Position numbers and translations under genes: made by a program. A stretch of 64,000 nucleotides of DNA from Clostridia bacterium (GTDB taxonomy: Bacteria > Bacillota > Clostridia > Christensenellales > Aristaeellaceae), in NCBI GenBank assembly GCA_017428385.1, contig JAFRQX010000038.1:1-64000 (forward strand). The letters are read 5' to 3'. Shown piece after piece: positions 1 through 8,218 of this stretch. The stretch's first letter is position 1. Every line of letters starts with the position of its first letter. The notes below the pieces were generated by a model that was not told the DNA's origin, did no database searches, and saw only the letters and a program-made list of their open reading frames with translations.

Positions 1-72
1 ATACTTGAGTCCATCTTTTAACACCAGTTCACATGCTTTGATCTTAAACTCTTTGCTGTATGTTCTATGCAT
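1..72 (-). CDS. IS3-type transposase OrfA, N-terminal fragment (runs off the window)
   Basis: Read on the minus strand, an ATG at 72 preceded by a purine-rich ribosome site (GGAAAGAGGTGG) opens a frame beginning MHRTYSKEFKIKACELVL. This is the usual start of the helix-turn-helix OrfA protein of IS3-family elements, which binds the element's ends. Only the first 24 codons are inside the window, so I cannot tell whether the element is intact. It faces away from folD and overlaps no neighbour. The family call rests on this short N-terminus alone and is moderately sure. Confidence 0.6.
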   Translation of the reverse strand, partial: MHRTYSKEFKIKACELVLKDGLKY

Positions 73-130
73 TTGTGTCCACCTCTTTCCTTTACTTTAT
101 CATTCAGTCTTCGAGGTGTCCACTTTTACT
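1..130 (-). mobile_element. End of an IS3-family insertion sequence
   Basis: The transposase start at 72 is followed outward by about 55 bases ending in GAGGTGTCCACTTTTA (113-128), a plausible terminal inverted repeat. The other end is outside the window, so the exact boundary and any target duplication cannot be checked. The element ends about 70 bases before the folD start and may supply or block transcription into that operon. Confidence 0.45.
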
Positions 131-197
131 ATACAACTCTCCATTTTTAAGTTTTAAGTTTTCAGTATTAATTAAGAAACGCGGGAGGCTATTTCAT

Positions 198-1046
198 ATG
201 TCAGCGGAAATCTTGAGTGGTAAAACAATGTCTGAGGAGCTGCGTGCTGAAATAGCATCACGCGTTTCTGCTCTGAAGGAGCGCGGTCTCACTCCCGGTC
301 TTGCGGTCATCCTCGTCGGCAACGATCCTGCCAGTGAGATTTATGTTCGCAACAAGGGAAACGGATGCACGGAAGTCGGGATGTATTCCCGGACCATCAA
401 TATGCCGGCGGAGACCACCCAGGAAGAGCTGGAAGCCGCCATTGAGGATCTGAACGCGGACAGCGCGATTCACGGCATCCTGGTGCAGCTGCCCCTGCCC
501 AAGCACCTGGACGAACAGGCGGCCCTGGCAAAGATCCTGCCGGAGAAGGACGTGGACGGTTTCCACCTGATCAACGCCGGCCACATGCTGACCGGTACGG
601 AAGGCGTCGTGGCCTGCACACCCCGGGGCGCGCTGCATATGATCAAATCCACCGGCGTGAACCTGAGCGGCAAGGAAGCCGTGGTTATCGGCCGGAGCAA
701 TATCGTGGGCAAGCCCATGGCCATGCTCCTGCTGAAGGAGAACTGCACGGTGACCATGTGTCACAGCTGCACCCAGAACCTGGCAGAGCATACCCGCCGG
801 GCGGACATCCTGGTGGCGGCCGTCGGCAAGGCCGGCTTTGTAACGGCGGATATGGTGAAACCCGGTGCCATCGTCATTGACGTGGGCATCAACCGGGTGG
901 ACGGCAAGGTAAAAGGCGACGTGGACTATGACGCGGTGAAGGAGGTTGCCGGCTGGATTACGCCGGTGCCGGGCGGTGTCGGAAAGATGACCATCACGAT
1001 GCTGCTGATGAATACCGTGGAAGCCGCGGAAAGGATGCTTAAGTGA
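198..1046 (+). CDS. folD: Bifunctional methylenetetrahydrofolate dehydrogenase/cyclohydrolase
   Basis: FolD interconverts 5,10-methylene-THF and 10-formyl-THF in the cytosol, feeding purine and formyl-methionine synthesis. The product is 282 residues, normal for the family. Visible signatures are the YVRNK active-site motif (Tyr49, Lys53), a PLPKH-type substrate loop and the NADP-binding stretch GRSNIVGKPMA. The frame is open further upstream, but ATG 198 has GGGAGG nine bases before it and matches the usual FolD N-terminus; the longer version would run into IS sequence. Its stop overlaps the xseA GTG start (GTGA), so the two are probably translationally coupled. It is the first gene of a folD-xseA-xseB-ispA operon. 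Confidence 0.96.
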   Translation: MSAEILSGKTMSEELRAEIASRVSALKERGLTPGLAVILVGNDPASEIYVRNKGNGCTEVGMYSRTINMPAETTQEELEAAIEDLNADSAIHGILVQLPLPKHLDEQAALAKILPEKDVDGFHLINAGHMLTGTEGVVACTPRGALHMIKSTGVNLSGKEAVVIGRSNIVGKPMAMLLLKENCTVTMCHSCTQNLAEHTRRADILVAAVGKAGFVTADMVKPGAIVIDVGINRVDGKVKGDVDYDAVKEVAGWITPVPGGVGKMTITMLLMNTVEAAERMLK

Positions 1047-2311
1047 CGAATGAAGCAGGCCTGAGCGTATCGGAGCTGAACCTGATTATCTCTGAAGCGG
1101 TCCGGAGGGATCCGCGGACGCGGAGCGTCCTGGTCCGGGGAGAGGTCAGCGGGTTCAGGAACCAGATCGCCAGCGGCCATTGGTACTTCAGCCTGAAGGA
1201 CGCCCAGGCGTCCATCGGCTGCGCCATGTTCCGGAATGCCAACCTCCGGGCGCAGATCCGCCCGAAGGACGGGGATCAGGTACTGGCTGAGGGGTATGTG
1301 GATTTCTACGCGCCCCAGGGCAAGATGCAGCTGATCGTGACCGGACTGCGGCCTGCCGGACTGGGCGATATGTACGTGAAGCTGGAGGAGCTGAAGCGGA
1401 AGCTGGCGGCTGAAGGCCTCTTTGATCCGGGAAGGAAGCGGCAGCTGCCGATGAAGCCTCGGAAGGTGGCGGTGGTTACCTCCCAGAGCGGCGCGGCGCT
1501 GCATGATATCCTGAACGTTTCGGCACTGCGGTGCCCGTCGATTCCGATCGTGCTGATTCCCGTAACCGTACAGGGCACAGGGGCGGGCAAGGAGATCGCG
1601 GAAGGCATCCGGAAAGCCAATGAGACGGATGCGGACGTGATCATCGTGGCCCGGGGCGGCGGATCCGCTGAGGACCTGTGGTGCTTCAATGATGAAATCG
1701 TGGCCCGTGCGGTGGCCGCAAGCGAAAAGCCTGTGGTTTCCGGCGTGGGGCATGAGATCGATACAAGCCTGTGTGACCTGGCGGCGGACGTAAGGGCTTC
1801 AACCCCCAGCAACGCGGCCGAGATCGTCTTCCCGGACAGCCGGGAGCTGCAGGGCAGGGTGAACCTGATGCGGTCTGCGCTGACCCGGGCGGAAACGGCA
1901 GAGATCCGGAAGGCGGAGCTGAAATTAACCGGCCTGCGGCAGCGGCTGTCGGCCCTGTCGCCGGAAAAGCGGATTGCCCTGCTGGAAAGCCGGCGGGAAC
2001 TGCTGAAGCTTCAGCTGTGCGGCGCCATCGGCACCCGGCTGGAGAATGCCGCAAAGGGAACCGCGGACGCGCGGAACGCGCTGAAACTGGCGGTGTCCGG
2101 ACGGATGAAGGACGCGGAACATACCGCGGCAAGGCTCCGGGAGCGTCTGACGGCGGTGAGCCCGCTGGCGGTGCTGAACCGGGGATATGCCCTCGTATAT
2201 GACCAGGAAGAGAAGATCCTGACCCGGGCTGAGGATGCGAAGACCCGGAAAGAGATGACCCTGCAGTTTGCGGACGGCAGGGTGGCCGTGACCGGAAAGG
2301 GAACAGTATGA
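1043..2311 (+). CDS. xseA: Exodeoxyribonuclease VII large subunit
   Basis: Catalytic subunit of the single-strand-specific nuclease ExoVII, active in DNA repair. The 422-residue protein has an N-terminal OB-fold region (about 1-100), then the conserved catalytic segment with SQSGAALHDIL, ARGGGSAEDLW and GVGHEIDTSLCDLAADVRA, and a C-terminal helical, coiled-coil region that in this family binds XseB. The start is GTG, overlapping the folD stop by four bases; its end overlaps the xseB ATG the same way. Length and motif order are typical. Confidence 0.96.
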   Translation: MTNEAGLSVSELNLIISEAVRRDPRTRSVLVRGEVSGFRNQIASGHWYFSLKDAQASIGCAMFRNANLRAQIRPKDGDQVLAEGYVDFYAPQGKMQLIVTGLRPAGLGDMYVKLEELKRKLAAEGLFDPGRKRQLPMKPRKVAVVTSQSGAALHDILNVSALRCPSIPIVLIPVTVQGTGAGKEIAEGIRKANETDADVIIVARGGGSAEDLWCFNDEIVARAVAASEKPVVSGVGHEIDTSLCDLAADVRASTPSNAAEIVFPDSRELQGRVNLMRSALTRAETAEIRKAELKLTGLRQRLSALSPEKRIALLESRRELLKLQLCGAIGTRLENAAKGTADARNALKLAVSGRMKDAEHTAARLRERLTAVSPLAVLNRGYALVYDQEEKILTRAEDAKTRKEMTLQFADGRVAVTGKGTV

Positions 2312-2535
2312 GCGAAGAAAAGAAGAGCTTCGAGGAAAAGCTGCAGGACGTGCAGGAGATCATCAGCCGGATCGAGGAGGGCAAGCTGCCCCTGGAGGAT
2401 TCGGTAAAGCAGTTTGAAGAGGGCATGAAGACCCTTTCCGCGCTGGATGAGGAGCTGAAGGACATGAACCGCAGGCTCACTGTGCTGCAGGACGGCGGGG
2501 AGCAGCCTTTGAATGCTCCGGGAGAAGAAGCATGA
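2308..2535 (+). CDS. xseB: Exodeoxyribonuclease VII small subunit
   Basis: Small accessory subunit of ExoVII; several copies coat the coiled coil of XseA. The 75-residue product contains the family hallmark EEGKLPLEDSVKQFEEGM and is almost entirely helical. Its ATG overlaps the xseA stop and its own stop overlaps the ispA start, so the cluster is tightly coupled. Length is normal. Confidence 0.95.
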   Translation: MSEEKKSFEEKLQDVQEIISRIEEGKLPLEDSVKQFEEGMKTLSALDEELKDMNRRLTVLQDGGEQPLNAPGEEA

Positions 2536-3407
2536 AGACGTATGCGGAGTACCAGGCCCTGGTGGAGCATTCCCTGGCGCCGATGCTGGAATCCCTCGGG
2601 TATATTCCGGAACGGCTGCTGGAGGCCATGCGCTACAGCCTGGAGGCCGGCGGAAAGCGGCTGCGGCCGGTAATGCTGCTGGCGGCCTGTGAGATGGCCG
2701 GCGGGGATGCCGAGCTGGCGCTGCCCTTTGCCTGCGCCATTGAGATGATCCACACCTACAGCCTGATCCATGACGATCTGCCGGCGATGGACAATGATGA
2801 CCTGCGCCGGGGCAAGCCTACAAACCATAAGGTGTTCGGCGAGGATCTTGCGATCCTGGCCGGGGACGGGCTGCTGAATGCCGCGGCGGAGCTGATGGCC
2901 CGCACGGCGGTGGAAATGGCGGATACCCGGGGCATCCGGGCACTGGAGATCATCATGCGCCACGCGGGCGTGACCGGGATGATCGCCGGGCAGACCAGGG
3001 ACGTGCTTTCTGAGGGTGAAAAGCCCCGGGAAGACCTGGTGTCCTATATCCACGCCCACAAGACGGCGGATCTGCTGGAAGCCCCCATGGAGGCCGGCCT
3101 GGCGCTGGCCGGGGCGGATGAGCATCAGATCAAAGCGGCCCATGATTACGGCCTGCACCTGGGACTGGCCTTCCAGATGACGGACGACCTGCTGGATGTG
3201 ATCGGGGACGCGGCCCTGCTGGGCAAGAACACCGGTATGGACGCGGCGCTGGACAAGATGACCTGGGTCGCCCTCAAGGGCGTGGAAGGCACGGAAAAGG
3301 ACGCCGCGGAGCAGGTAGAGCTGGCGATCGCAGAGCTTGATAAGCTCCCTTATGACACGGCTTTCTTCAGAGATCTTGCCCAAAGCATGACGTCCCGGAA
3401 GAACTAA
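2532..3407 (+). CDS. ispA: Farnesyl/geranyl diphosphate synthase
   Basis: A trans-isoprenyl diphosphate synthase that condenses isopentenyl diphosphate with allylic diphosphates, giving the C15 precursor of undecaprenyl phosphate and quinones. The 291-residue protein has both aspartate-rich motifs: DDLPAMD (81-87, first Asp-rich motif with its insertion) followed by DDLRRGKPTNHK, and DDLLD (218-222). GGKRLRPVML (40-49) is the conserved substrate-binding region. The FPP-class reading follows from the short residue pattern before the first motif and from the operon context with xseB, standard in Firmicutes. Exact chain length cannot be proved from sequence. Confidence 0.92.
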   Translation: MKTYAEYQALVEHSLAPMLESLGYIPERLLEAMRYSLEAGGKRLRPVMLLAACEMAGGDAELALPFACAIEMIHTYSLIHDDLPAMDNDDLRRGKPTNHKVFGEDLAILAGDGLLNAAAELMARTAVEMADTRGIRALEIIMRHAGVTGMIAGQTRDVLSEGEKPREDLVSYIHAHKTADLLEAPMEAGLALAGADEHQIKAAHDYGLHLGLAFQMTDDLLDVIGDAALLGKNTGMDAALDKMTWVALKGVEGTEKDAAEQVELAIAELDKLPYDTAFFRDLAQSMTSRKN

Positions 3408-3410
3408 TGA

Positions 3411-3560
3411 ATTCATAATTCACAATTCATAATTCATAATTATGGAGTGTGAACTGTGAAAGAAAACATCTGGAATAAATGCCGTTGCCGGGTTATACTG
3501 ATCCGGAAATGGTATTAAGAAAAATAATTGTGAATTCTGAATTATGAATTATGAATTGAT
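3411..3560. repeat. Paired AT-rich terminal-inverted repeat element, copy 1
   Basis: The left end is a run of AATTCATAATTCA units just after ispA. The right end (about 3526-3558) carries the inverse complement, AATTATGAATTATGAATT. About 90 bases without an evident gene lie between. A very similar left/right pair recurs at 5303-5462, and single right-hand ends occur near 8108-8145 and 32240-32280. This looks like a small non-coding, MITE-like or palindromic intergenic repeat. A further small inverted repeat (CAATTCGTGATTC/GAATCACGAATTG, about 3567-3594) lies just before the next ribosome site. Confidence 0.6.
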
Positions 3561-3605
3561 TTTCCTCAATTCGTGATTCGGAATCACGAATTGGAGGAAA
3601 ATCCT

Positions 3606-4145
3606 ATGCCTTTCATGGATCATTTTCTGGAAGAAGTCGTGGTTAAGCACAAGAACGGACTGAACCGGGCCCTGTATTACTTCAGCTGGATCATCATCGT
3701 GTTTTCAGCCATCATCGCCAGTATGACGCTGGGCACGCTGTCAACCAACTTCAGCTGGTTCTCCGTCATCCTGATCGTGATTACTGGCGGTGTCGCGGTG
3801 TACACTTACTTCTTCCATGATAAGCTGCTGACGGAGTATGAGTATACCTTCACCAACGGCGCGCTGGATTTCGCGGAAGTATACAACAACAAGAAGCGCA
3901 AGAGCCTGGGCAGCCTGAACGTGCGGAACGTGGAAGCCTTCGGCAAGGTGTCTTCCTCTGCCTTCCAGCGGTATCTGAACATGCCGGGCATCAAGCGGAT
4001 GAACTGGTTCCTGAACCGGGAAGCGGAGCTGTATTACTTCTACTTCACCAAGGACTCCGACAAGAAGATGATCATCCTGGAGCCCAGCGAAGAGATGGTG
4101 GATTATATCCGCAAGTACCTGCCCAATGGAGCGTATCGGGAGTAA
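3606..4145 (+). CDS. Conserved two-helix membrane protein of unknown function (DUF6106-like)
   Basis: A 179-residue protein beginning MPFMDHFLEEVVVKHK. I recognise the overall shape of a small Clostridia membrane family (DUF6106) but no known activity. Two hydrophobic segments (about residues 24-45 and 50-70) are followed by a soluble C-terminal domain rich in Tyr, Lys and Glu, which probably faces the cytosol. ATG 3606 is chosen because GGAGG sits about eight bases upstream; the frame also opens 33 bases earlier without a ribosome site. It ends three bases before the cysteine desulfurase and is probably co-transcribed with it. Confidence 0.7.
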   Translation: MPFMDHFLEEVVVKHKNGLNRALYYFSWIIIVFSAIIASMTLGTLSTNFSWFSVILIVITGGVAVYTYFFHDKLLTEYEYTFTNGALDFAEVYNNKKRKSLGSLNVRNVEAFGKVSSSAFQRYLNMPGIKRMNWFLNREAELYYFYFTKDSDKKMIILEPSEEMVDYIRKYLPNGAYRE

Positions 4146-4148
4146 GCA

Positions 4149-5300
4149 ATGAAGGTGTATCTGGACAACAGCGCTACGACCAAGCCGTCCGCGGCTGTCG
4201 CGGCGGTGGTCAGCGAAATGCTGGAAAGCGGATGGTATAATCCATCCGCTTTATATAAGCCTGCCCTGGAGATTCAGAAGCGGATCGACGGGGTGCGGGA
4301 AACCTGCCTGAAAGCGGCTGGCGCTGTCGGGCAGGTGGTCATCTTTACCTCCGGCGGAACAGAGGCGGATAACCTGGCACTGCTGGGGCACCTGAAGAGC
4401 CGGCGGAAGCCGGGCAGGGTGCTGATTTCCTCTGTGGAGCATCCGGCGGTGTCGGCTTGTGCCGATGAAATCCGGAAGATGGGCCATACGGTGGAGGAAA
4501 TCCCGGCGGGGAAGACCGGATCCGTGGACCTGGTGAAGCTGGAGGAAATGCTGGACGAGGACGTCCTCATGATCTCCGTGATGCAGGTGAACAATGAGAC
4601 CGGGACGATTGAGCCGCTGGAGGAGATTGTGAAGCTGCGGAACCGGAAGGCGCCCGGGGCGGCAATCCATGTGGATGGTGTGCAGGGATTCCTGCGGGTA
4701 CCGCTGGATTTCAACAAGCTGGGCATTCAGTCCTACGCGTTCAGCGGACATAAGATCCATGGTTTGAAGGGAACCGGCGCACTGATTGTGCGGAAGGATC
4801 ATCCGATCCGTCCGGTGCAGTTCGGCGGCGGGCAGGAGGGGAACCTCCGGTCCGGCACGGAGAACACCTTCGGGATTATCGCCCTGGGTGAGGCGGTCAG
4901 GACCTGGGATCAGGAAGCGAACGCCAGGATGCGGGCATTGAAGAACAGCCTGCGGACCCAGCTGATAGAGAAGATTCCGGAAGCGAAGGTGAACGGGCCG
5001 GAAGAGAATCCGGAAACCTGCGCGCCGCATATCCTGAATGTTGCCCTGATGCCGGTGCGGAGCCAGACCATGCTCTTCGCCCTGGAAGGCGACGGAGTGT
5101 ATGTGTCCGCGGGCAGCGCCTGCGCCAGCCGGAAACAGAAGATTTCACCGGTGCTGAAGGCTATGGGCGTCAGCACAGAGCATGCGGACTGCTCCCTGCG
5201 TTTCAGCCTCTGCGCGGATACCACGCAGGAAGAGATTGATTATGCGGTGGAGTGCACGGTGAAGCACTATGGGATGTTGAAGAAGTTTGTGAGAAGGTAA
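4149..5300 (+). CDS. Cysteine desulfurase (IscS/NifS type)
   Basis: A PLP-dependent enzyme that takes sulfur from cysteine as a protein persulfide, most likely for ThiI-dependent tRNA thiolation given the neighbour. The 383-residue protein shows the PLP lysine in SGHKIHGLKG (Lys202), the PLP-phosphate region SGGTEADNLAL and the persulfide cysteine in SAGSACASRK (Cys325). The active-site loop is the short form. A desulfurase directly upstream of thiI is common in Firmicutes, where it is the dedicated sulfur donor for 4-thiouridine. Other roles, such as Fe-S assembly, cannot be excluded. Confidence 0.93.
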   Translation: MKVYLDNSATTKPSAAVAAVVSEMLESGWYNPSALYKPALEIQKRIDGVRETCLKAAGAVGQVVIFTSGGTEADNLALLGHLKSRRKPGRVLISSVEHPAVSACADEIRKMGHTVEEIPAGKTGSVDLVKLEEMLDEDVLMISVMQVNNETGTIEPLEEIVKLRNRKAPGAAIHVDGVQGFLRVPLDFNKLGIQSYAFSGHKIHGLKGTGALIVRKDHPIRPVQFGGGQEGNLRSGTENTFGIIALGEAVRTWDQEANARMRALKNSLRTQLIEKIPEAKVNGPEENPETCAPHILNVALMPVRSQTMLFALEGDGVYVSAGSACASRKQKISPVLKAMGVSTEHADCSLRFSLCADTTQEEIDYAVECTVKHYGMLKKFVRR

Positions 5301-5302
5301 AA

Positions 5303-5462
5303 ATGAATTCATAATTCAGAATTCATAATTCATAATTAAGATACTGGATCAGATATTAAGCAACTGAGAATGTATCAGAAAAAAGGTTTTATGGGATTGC
5401 ATTTCGGCTGTAAAGCGGCTGAGTAACCAAATTATGAAATATGAATTATGAATTGTGAATTG
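5303..5462. repeat. Paired AT-rich terminal-inverted repeat element, copy 2
   Basis: Same architecture as the element at 3411-3560: a left end of AATTCATAATTCA units at 5305-5338 and a right end with TATGAATTATGAATTGTG at about 5440-5460, with about 100 bases between. The middle sequences of the two copies differ, so only the ends are conserved. It separates the desulfurase from thiI and its right end runs up to the thiI ribosome site. Confidence 0.6.
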
Positions 5463-5486
5463 AAAATGATCCGAAGGAGAATGATG

Positions 5487-6632
5487 ATGCAGAACTTATT
5501 ACTTGTTCGCTACGGCGAAATATTCCTCAAAGGCCTGAACCGGCCCTACTTTATCCGTGCGCTGGTACGGAAGGTGCGCTATGCTGTGCGCGGTATGGGC
5601 GCGGAAGTCTGGGTCCATGACGGGCGGATCTTCGTCCGGGGCTTCAACGACCTGGAGGAGTGCATCAGCCGGGTCACGAAGGTCTTCGGCGTGCACAGTG
5701 TGTGTCCCGCCGTGGAGATGCCCAAGGAGGACTTTGAAGCCATCTGTGCCCAGGCGGTGGAAATGGCAAAGGACCTGAAGGGTACCTTCAAGGTGAATGC
5801 CCGCCGGGCGGACAAGCGGTATCCGATGAACTCCATGGCGATCAACGAAGAAGTCGGCTACCGGATCCTGCAGGCCAATCCGGACCTGAAGGTGGACGTG
5901 CATAATCCGGAGCACCTGGTGAACATTGAAATCCGGGATATGGCCTATCTGTATGTGAAGGTGATTCCCGCCGTCGGCGGTATGCCCGTGGGCACCAACG
6001 GCAACGCGACCCTGCTGCTCTCCGGCGGTATCGACAGCCCTGTGGCGGGCTGGATGATCGCCAAGCGCGGTGTGCAGATCAACGCGGTGCACTTCCACAG
6101 CTATCCCTACACCTCTGACCGGGCGAAGGAGAAGGTGCTGGACCTGGCGCGGAAGCTGTCTTTCAGCTGCTGCGGCATCAAGGTGTATATTGTGCCCTTC
6201 ACCGAGATCCAGATGGCCATCCACGAGAAGTGCCCGGAGGAATACACAACCCTGATCATGCGCCGTTATATGATGCGCATCGCCGAGCGGATTGCGAAGG
6301 ATACCGAGAGCGAGGCCCTGATCACCGGTGAGAGCATCGGCCAGGTGGCCAGCCAGACCATGACGGCCCTGGGCACCACCAACGCCGTGGTGGAGATGCC
6401 CGTGTTCCGGCCGCTGATCGGCTTTGATAAGAGTGAGATCATCGATGTGGCGCGCAAGATCGGCACCCTGGAGATCTCTGAGCTGCCCTATGAGGACTGT
6501 TGCACGGTGTTCACACCCCGGCATCCTGCTACCCACCCGAAGATGGACAAGATCCTGGAAGGGGAGAGCCGCCTGGACAGCGAGGAACTGATTCAGCGGG
6601 CCCTGGACGGCGTTGAAATGATCCGCGTCTAA
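5487..6632 (+). CDS. thiI: tRNA 4-thiouridine synthase / sulfurtransferase
   Basis: ThiI adenylates U8 of tRNA and transfers sulfur to give 4-thiouridine; in many bacteria it also supplies sulfur for the thiazole of thiamine. The 381-residue protein has an N-terminal ferredoxin-like/THUMP region (about 1-165) and a PP-loop ATPase domain with LLSGGIDSPVAGW near residue 180. There is no C-terminal rhodanese domain, so it is the short form that relies on a partner desulfurase, matching the gene just upstream. Three ATGs lie in a row; 5487 (or 5484) is best spaced from AAGGAG at 5474. The longer frame from 5448 starts inside the AT repeat and is unlikely. Confidence 0.93.
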   Translation: MQNLLLVRYGEIFLKGLNRPYFIRALVRKVRYAVRGMGAEVWVHDGRIFVRGFNDLEECISRVTKVFGVHSVCPAVEMPKEDFEAICAQAVEMAKDLKGTFKVNARRADKRYPMNSMAINEEVGYRILQANPDLKVDVHNPEHLVNIEIRDMAYLYVKVIPAVGGMPVGTNGNATLLLSGGIDSPVAGWMIAKRGVQINAVHFHSYPYTSDRAKEKVLDLARKLSFSCCGIKVYIVPFTEIQMAIHEKCPEEYTTLIMRRYMMRIAERIAKDTESEALITGESIGQVASQTMTALGTTNAVVEMPVFRPLIGFDKSEIIDVARKIGTLEISELPYEDCCTVFTPRHPATHPKMDKILEGESRLDSEELIQRALDGVEMIRV

Positions 6633-6866
6633 AAGTGGACACTGGGGGAACGAACCGAGAGGTGCCCCAGTGGGGCATTCGCCAAGTGGACACTGGGGAC
6701 AGTCCCCAGTGTCCACTTTTTTGGCGAAAATGAGGTGAGTGAGTCAACCGAAACGAGCATCGAGCCCGCACCAAGGGCAAGAGGCGACGATTGAGGTTGC
6801 GGATAAAGATCCAGTGTCCACTTTTTCTTTTTTTGGACACCGGGGACTGTCCCCAGTGTCCAAAAT
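6632..6866. repeat. REP-like palindromes, family 1 (three copies, also terminator-like)
   Basis: Palindromes with left arm GTGGACACTGGGGAC and its inverse complement. The best copy, 6684-6718, has 17-bp perfect arms round one central base and is followed by a T run. An imperfect copy lies at 6632-6680 and another at 6831-6865. The best copy also has outer arms TTCGCCA and TGGCGAA. It can act as the thiI terminator. The same family flanks the transposase gene at 10436-11284. The stretch 6721-6830 between copies holds no gene I can support. Confidence 0.85.
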
Positions 6867-6918
6867 TGGCTTGAAGCGTTTTTTGACTAAAAATCGTTCA
6901 AAAACCCCTCTTTTTTGC

Positions 6919-6947
6919 TTGTAAAGCGTCAGTTTCTGTGTTAAAAT
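6919..6947 (+). promoter_or_regulatory. Candidate promoter of cggR with possible operator downstream
   Basis: TTGTAA (6919-6924), a 17-base spacer and TAAAAT (6942-6947) make a plausible vegetative promoter about 65 bases before the cggR ATG. Just downstream, GGGACA at 6955 and CGTCCCG near 6985 form a spaced inverted match to the GGGAC half-sites known for CggR operators, suggesting autoregulation. The operator idea is weak without footprint data. Confidence 0.45.
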
Positions 6948-7013
6948 CTTCTTTGGGACACAATTCACCCTTGCGGGCAAAAATCGTCCCGCCAGTCAGA
7001 AGGAGGCGAGCAG

Positions 7014-8051
7014 ATGGACTCAGGATTCATTACCCTGATGCGCAAACTTGCTCCCGATCTGATTGACGAGATTACACGGCGGGCTTTAATCCTGGAGCGG
7101 ATCGCAGCCCTGCAGCCGGTAGGCCGGCGCCAGCTGGCCGCAAAGCTGAACCTGCCGGAGCGGGAGATCCGCAATACGGCGGCGATCCTGAAGGATCTGG
7201 GCTATGTTGACCTGGACGCTTCCGGTATGTCGCTTTCCGGCAAAGCGGAAGAGGTGCTGGAAACATCCCGTGCCTTCTCAAAGGCCATGAGCGGTCTCAC
7301 TGAAACGGAAAAACGCCTGTGTGAGCTTCTGCCCGTGGATAAGGTGTTCATTGCTCCCGGCAATGCGGATGAGGATGAACAGGTATTGTCCGATGTCGGC
7401 CGCATCTGCGCTGCCAGGCTGCGGAATATCCTGGTCAACGGCAACACCCTGGCGGTGACCGGCGGCCGGACCATTGCCGCGGTGGCAAAGAGCATCCAGA
7501 GTCCCACGCCCCTGAACGTCATGGTGGTGCCTGCCCGGGGCGGCCTCGGCCGGACCGTGGAAACCCAGGCCAACACCCTGGCGGAAGAGATTGCGGGCAA
7601 GCTGGGCGGCCATTACCGGCTGATCCATCTGCCGGATACGCTGGACGCGGCGGCCCTGCAGGAAATGCTGAAGCTGCCTGAGGTAAGCGAGGCCATGGAG
7701 CTGCTGGAGCGGGCGGACGTGATCCTTCACGGCATCGGCACGGCTTCCGGGATGATGAAACAGCGCAGGCTGCCCCATGAGGTGCAGAGCAGCCTGATTC
7801 ACCAGGGCGCAAAGGGCGAGAGCTTCGGTGCTTACTATGACCTGAACGGCAAGTGCCTGATGGAGTCCACAAACGTGGGCGTTGACCTGGCGAAGCTGAA
7901 ACCCACCTGCCGGATGATCGCTGCGGCGGCGGGAGCCTCTAAGGCGGAAGCGATTATTTCGATCCTGCGGCATACGAGGCACTACCTGCTGGTGACGGAT
8001 CAAGGGGCGGCTGAAAGAATGTTGGACATTCTTTCAGCAACTGATCACTGA
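7014..8051 (+). CDS. cggR: Central glycolytic genes regulator, SorC/DeoR family
   Basis: A repressor of the lower-glycolysis operon that responds to fructose-1,6-bisphosphate in characterised relatives. The 345-residue protein has an N-terminal winged-helix DNA-binding region (about 20-65, with GRRQLAAKLNLPEREIR) and a SorC-type sugar-phosphate-binding domain from about residue 90, including the TGGRTIAAVAK phosphate loop and HGIGTASGMM. ATG 7014 has a strong AGAAGGAGG upstream. It stands before pgk and tpiA, the genes this family controls, although gapA, normally next in the operon, is not here. Confidence 0.9.
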   Translation: MDSGFITLMRKLAPDLIDEITRRALILERIAALQPVGRRQLAAKLNLPEREIRNTAAILKDLGYVDLDASGMSLSGKAEEVLETSRAFSKAMSGLTETEKRLCELLPVDKVFIAPGNADEDEQVLSDVGRICAARLRNILVNGNTLAVTGGRTIAAVAKSIQSPTPLNVMVVPARGGLGRTVETQANTLAEEIAGKLGGHYRLIHLPDTLDAAALQEMLKLPEVSEAMELLERADVILHGIGTASGMMKQRRLPHEVQSSLIHQGAKGESFGAYYDLNGKCLMESTNVGVDLAKLKPTCRMIAAAAGASKAEAIISILRHTRHYLLVTDQGAAERMLDILSATDH

Positions 8052-8145
8052 TCACTCTTCACTGGTCACTCTTCACTTGAGGACTACGTAGGCGTAATGG
8101 AAAAGCAATCATAATTGTGAATTATGAATTATGAATTGTGAATTC
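8043..8145. repeat. Short tandem GATCACT repeat plus AT repeat end
   Basis: Immediately after cggR, the units CTGATCACTGATCAC and TTCACTGGTCACTCTTCACT form a short degenerate tandem repeat (8040-8080). At 8108-8145 a single right-hand end of the AT repeat (AATTATGAATTATGAATTG) follows. No coding frame is supported here. The pgk promoter starts directly after it. Confidence 0.5.
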
Positions 8146-8151
8146 CAAAAT

Positions 8152-8180
8152 TTGATTGTTGGGCCATTTGGCTTTACAAT
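8152..8180 (+). promoter_or_regulatory. Promoter of pgk-tpiA
   Basis: TTGATT (8152-8157), exactly 17 bases, then TACAAT (8175-8180), placed 39 bases before the pgk start. Close to the sigma-70/sigma-A consensus. It implies pgk and tpiA can be expressed independently of the cggR promoter. Confidence 0.65.
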
Positions 8181-8218
8181 ATAGGTTAGTATCCAATAAG
8201 AAAAGGAGAGATAAAATC

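Noticed and set aside
60..197. N-terminal extension of FolD
   Set aside because: The extra residues translate IS sequence and lack a ribosome site; ATG 198 fits the family start.
1686..3416. Minus-strand frame of about 575 codons across xseA-xseB-ispA
   Set aside because: Overlaps three well-supported genes; low-complexity Ser/Pro-rich translation.
6632..6866. Repeat cluster considered as a CRISPR array
   Set aside because: Palindromes are irregularly spaced, number only three, have no unique spacers of constant length and no cas genes are nearby.
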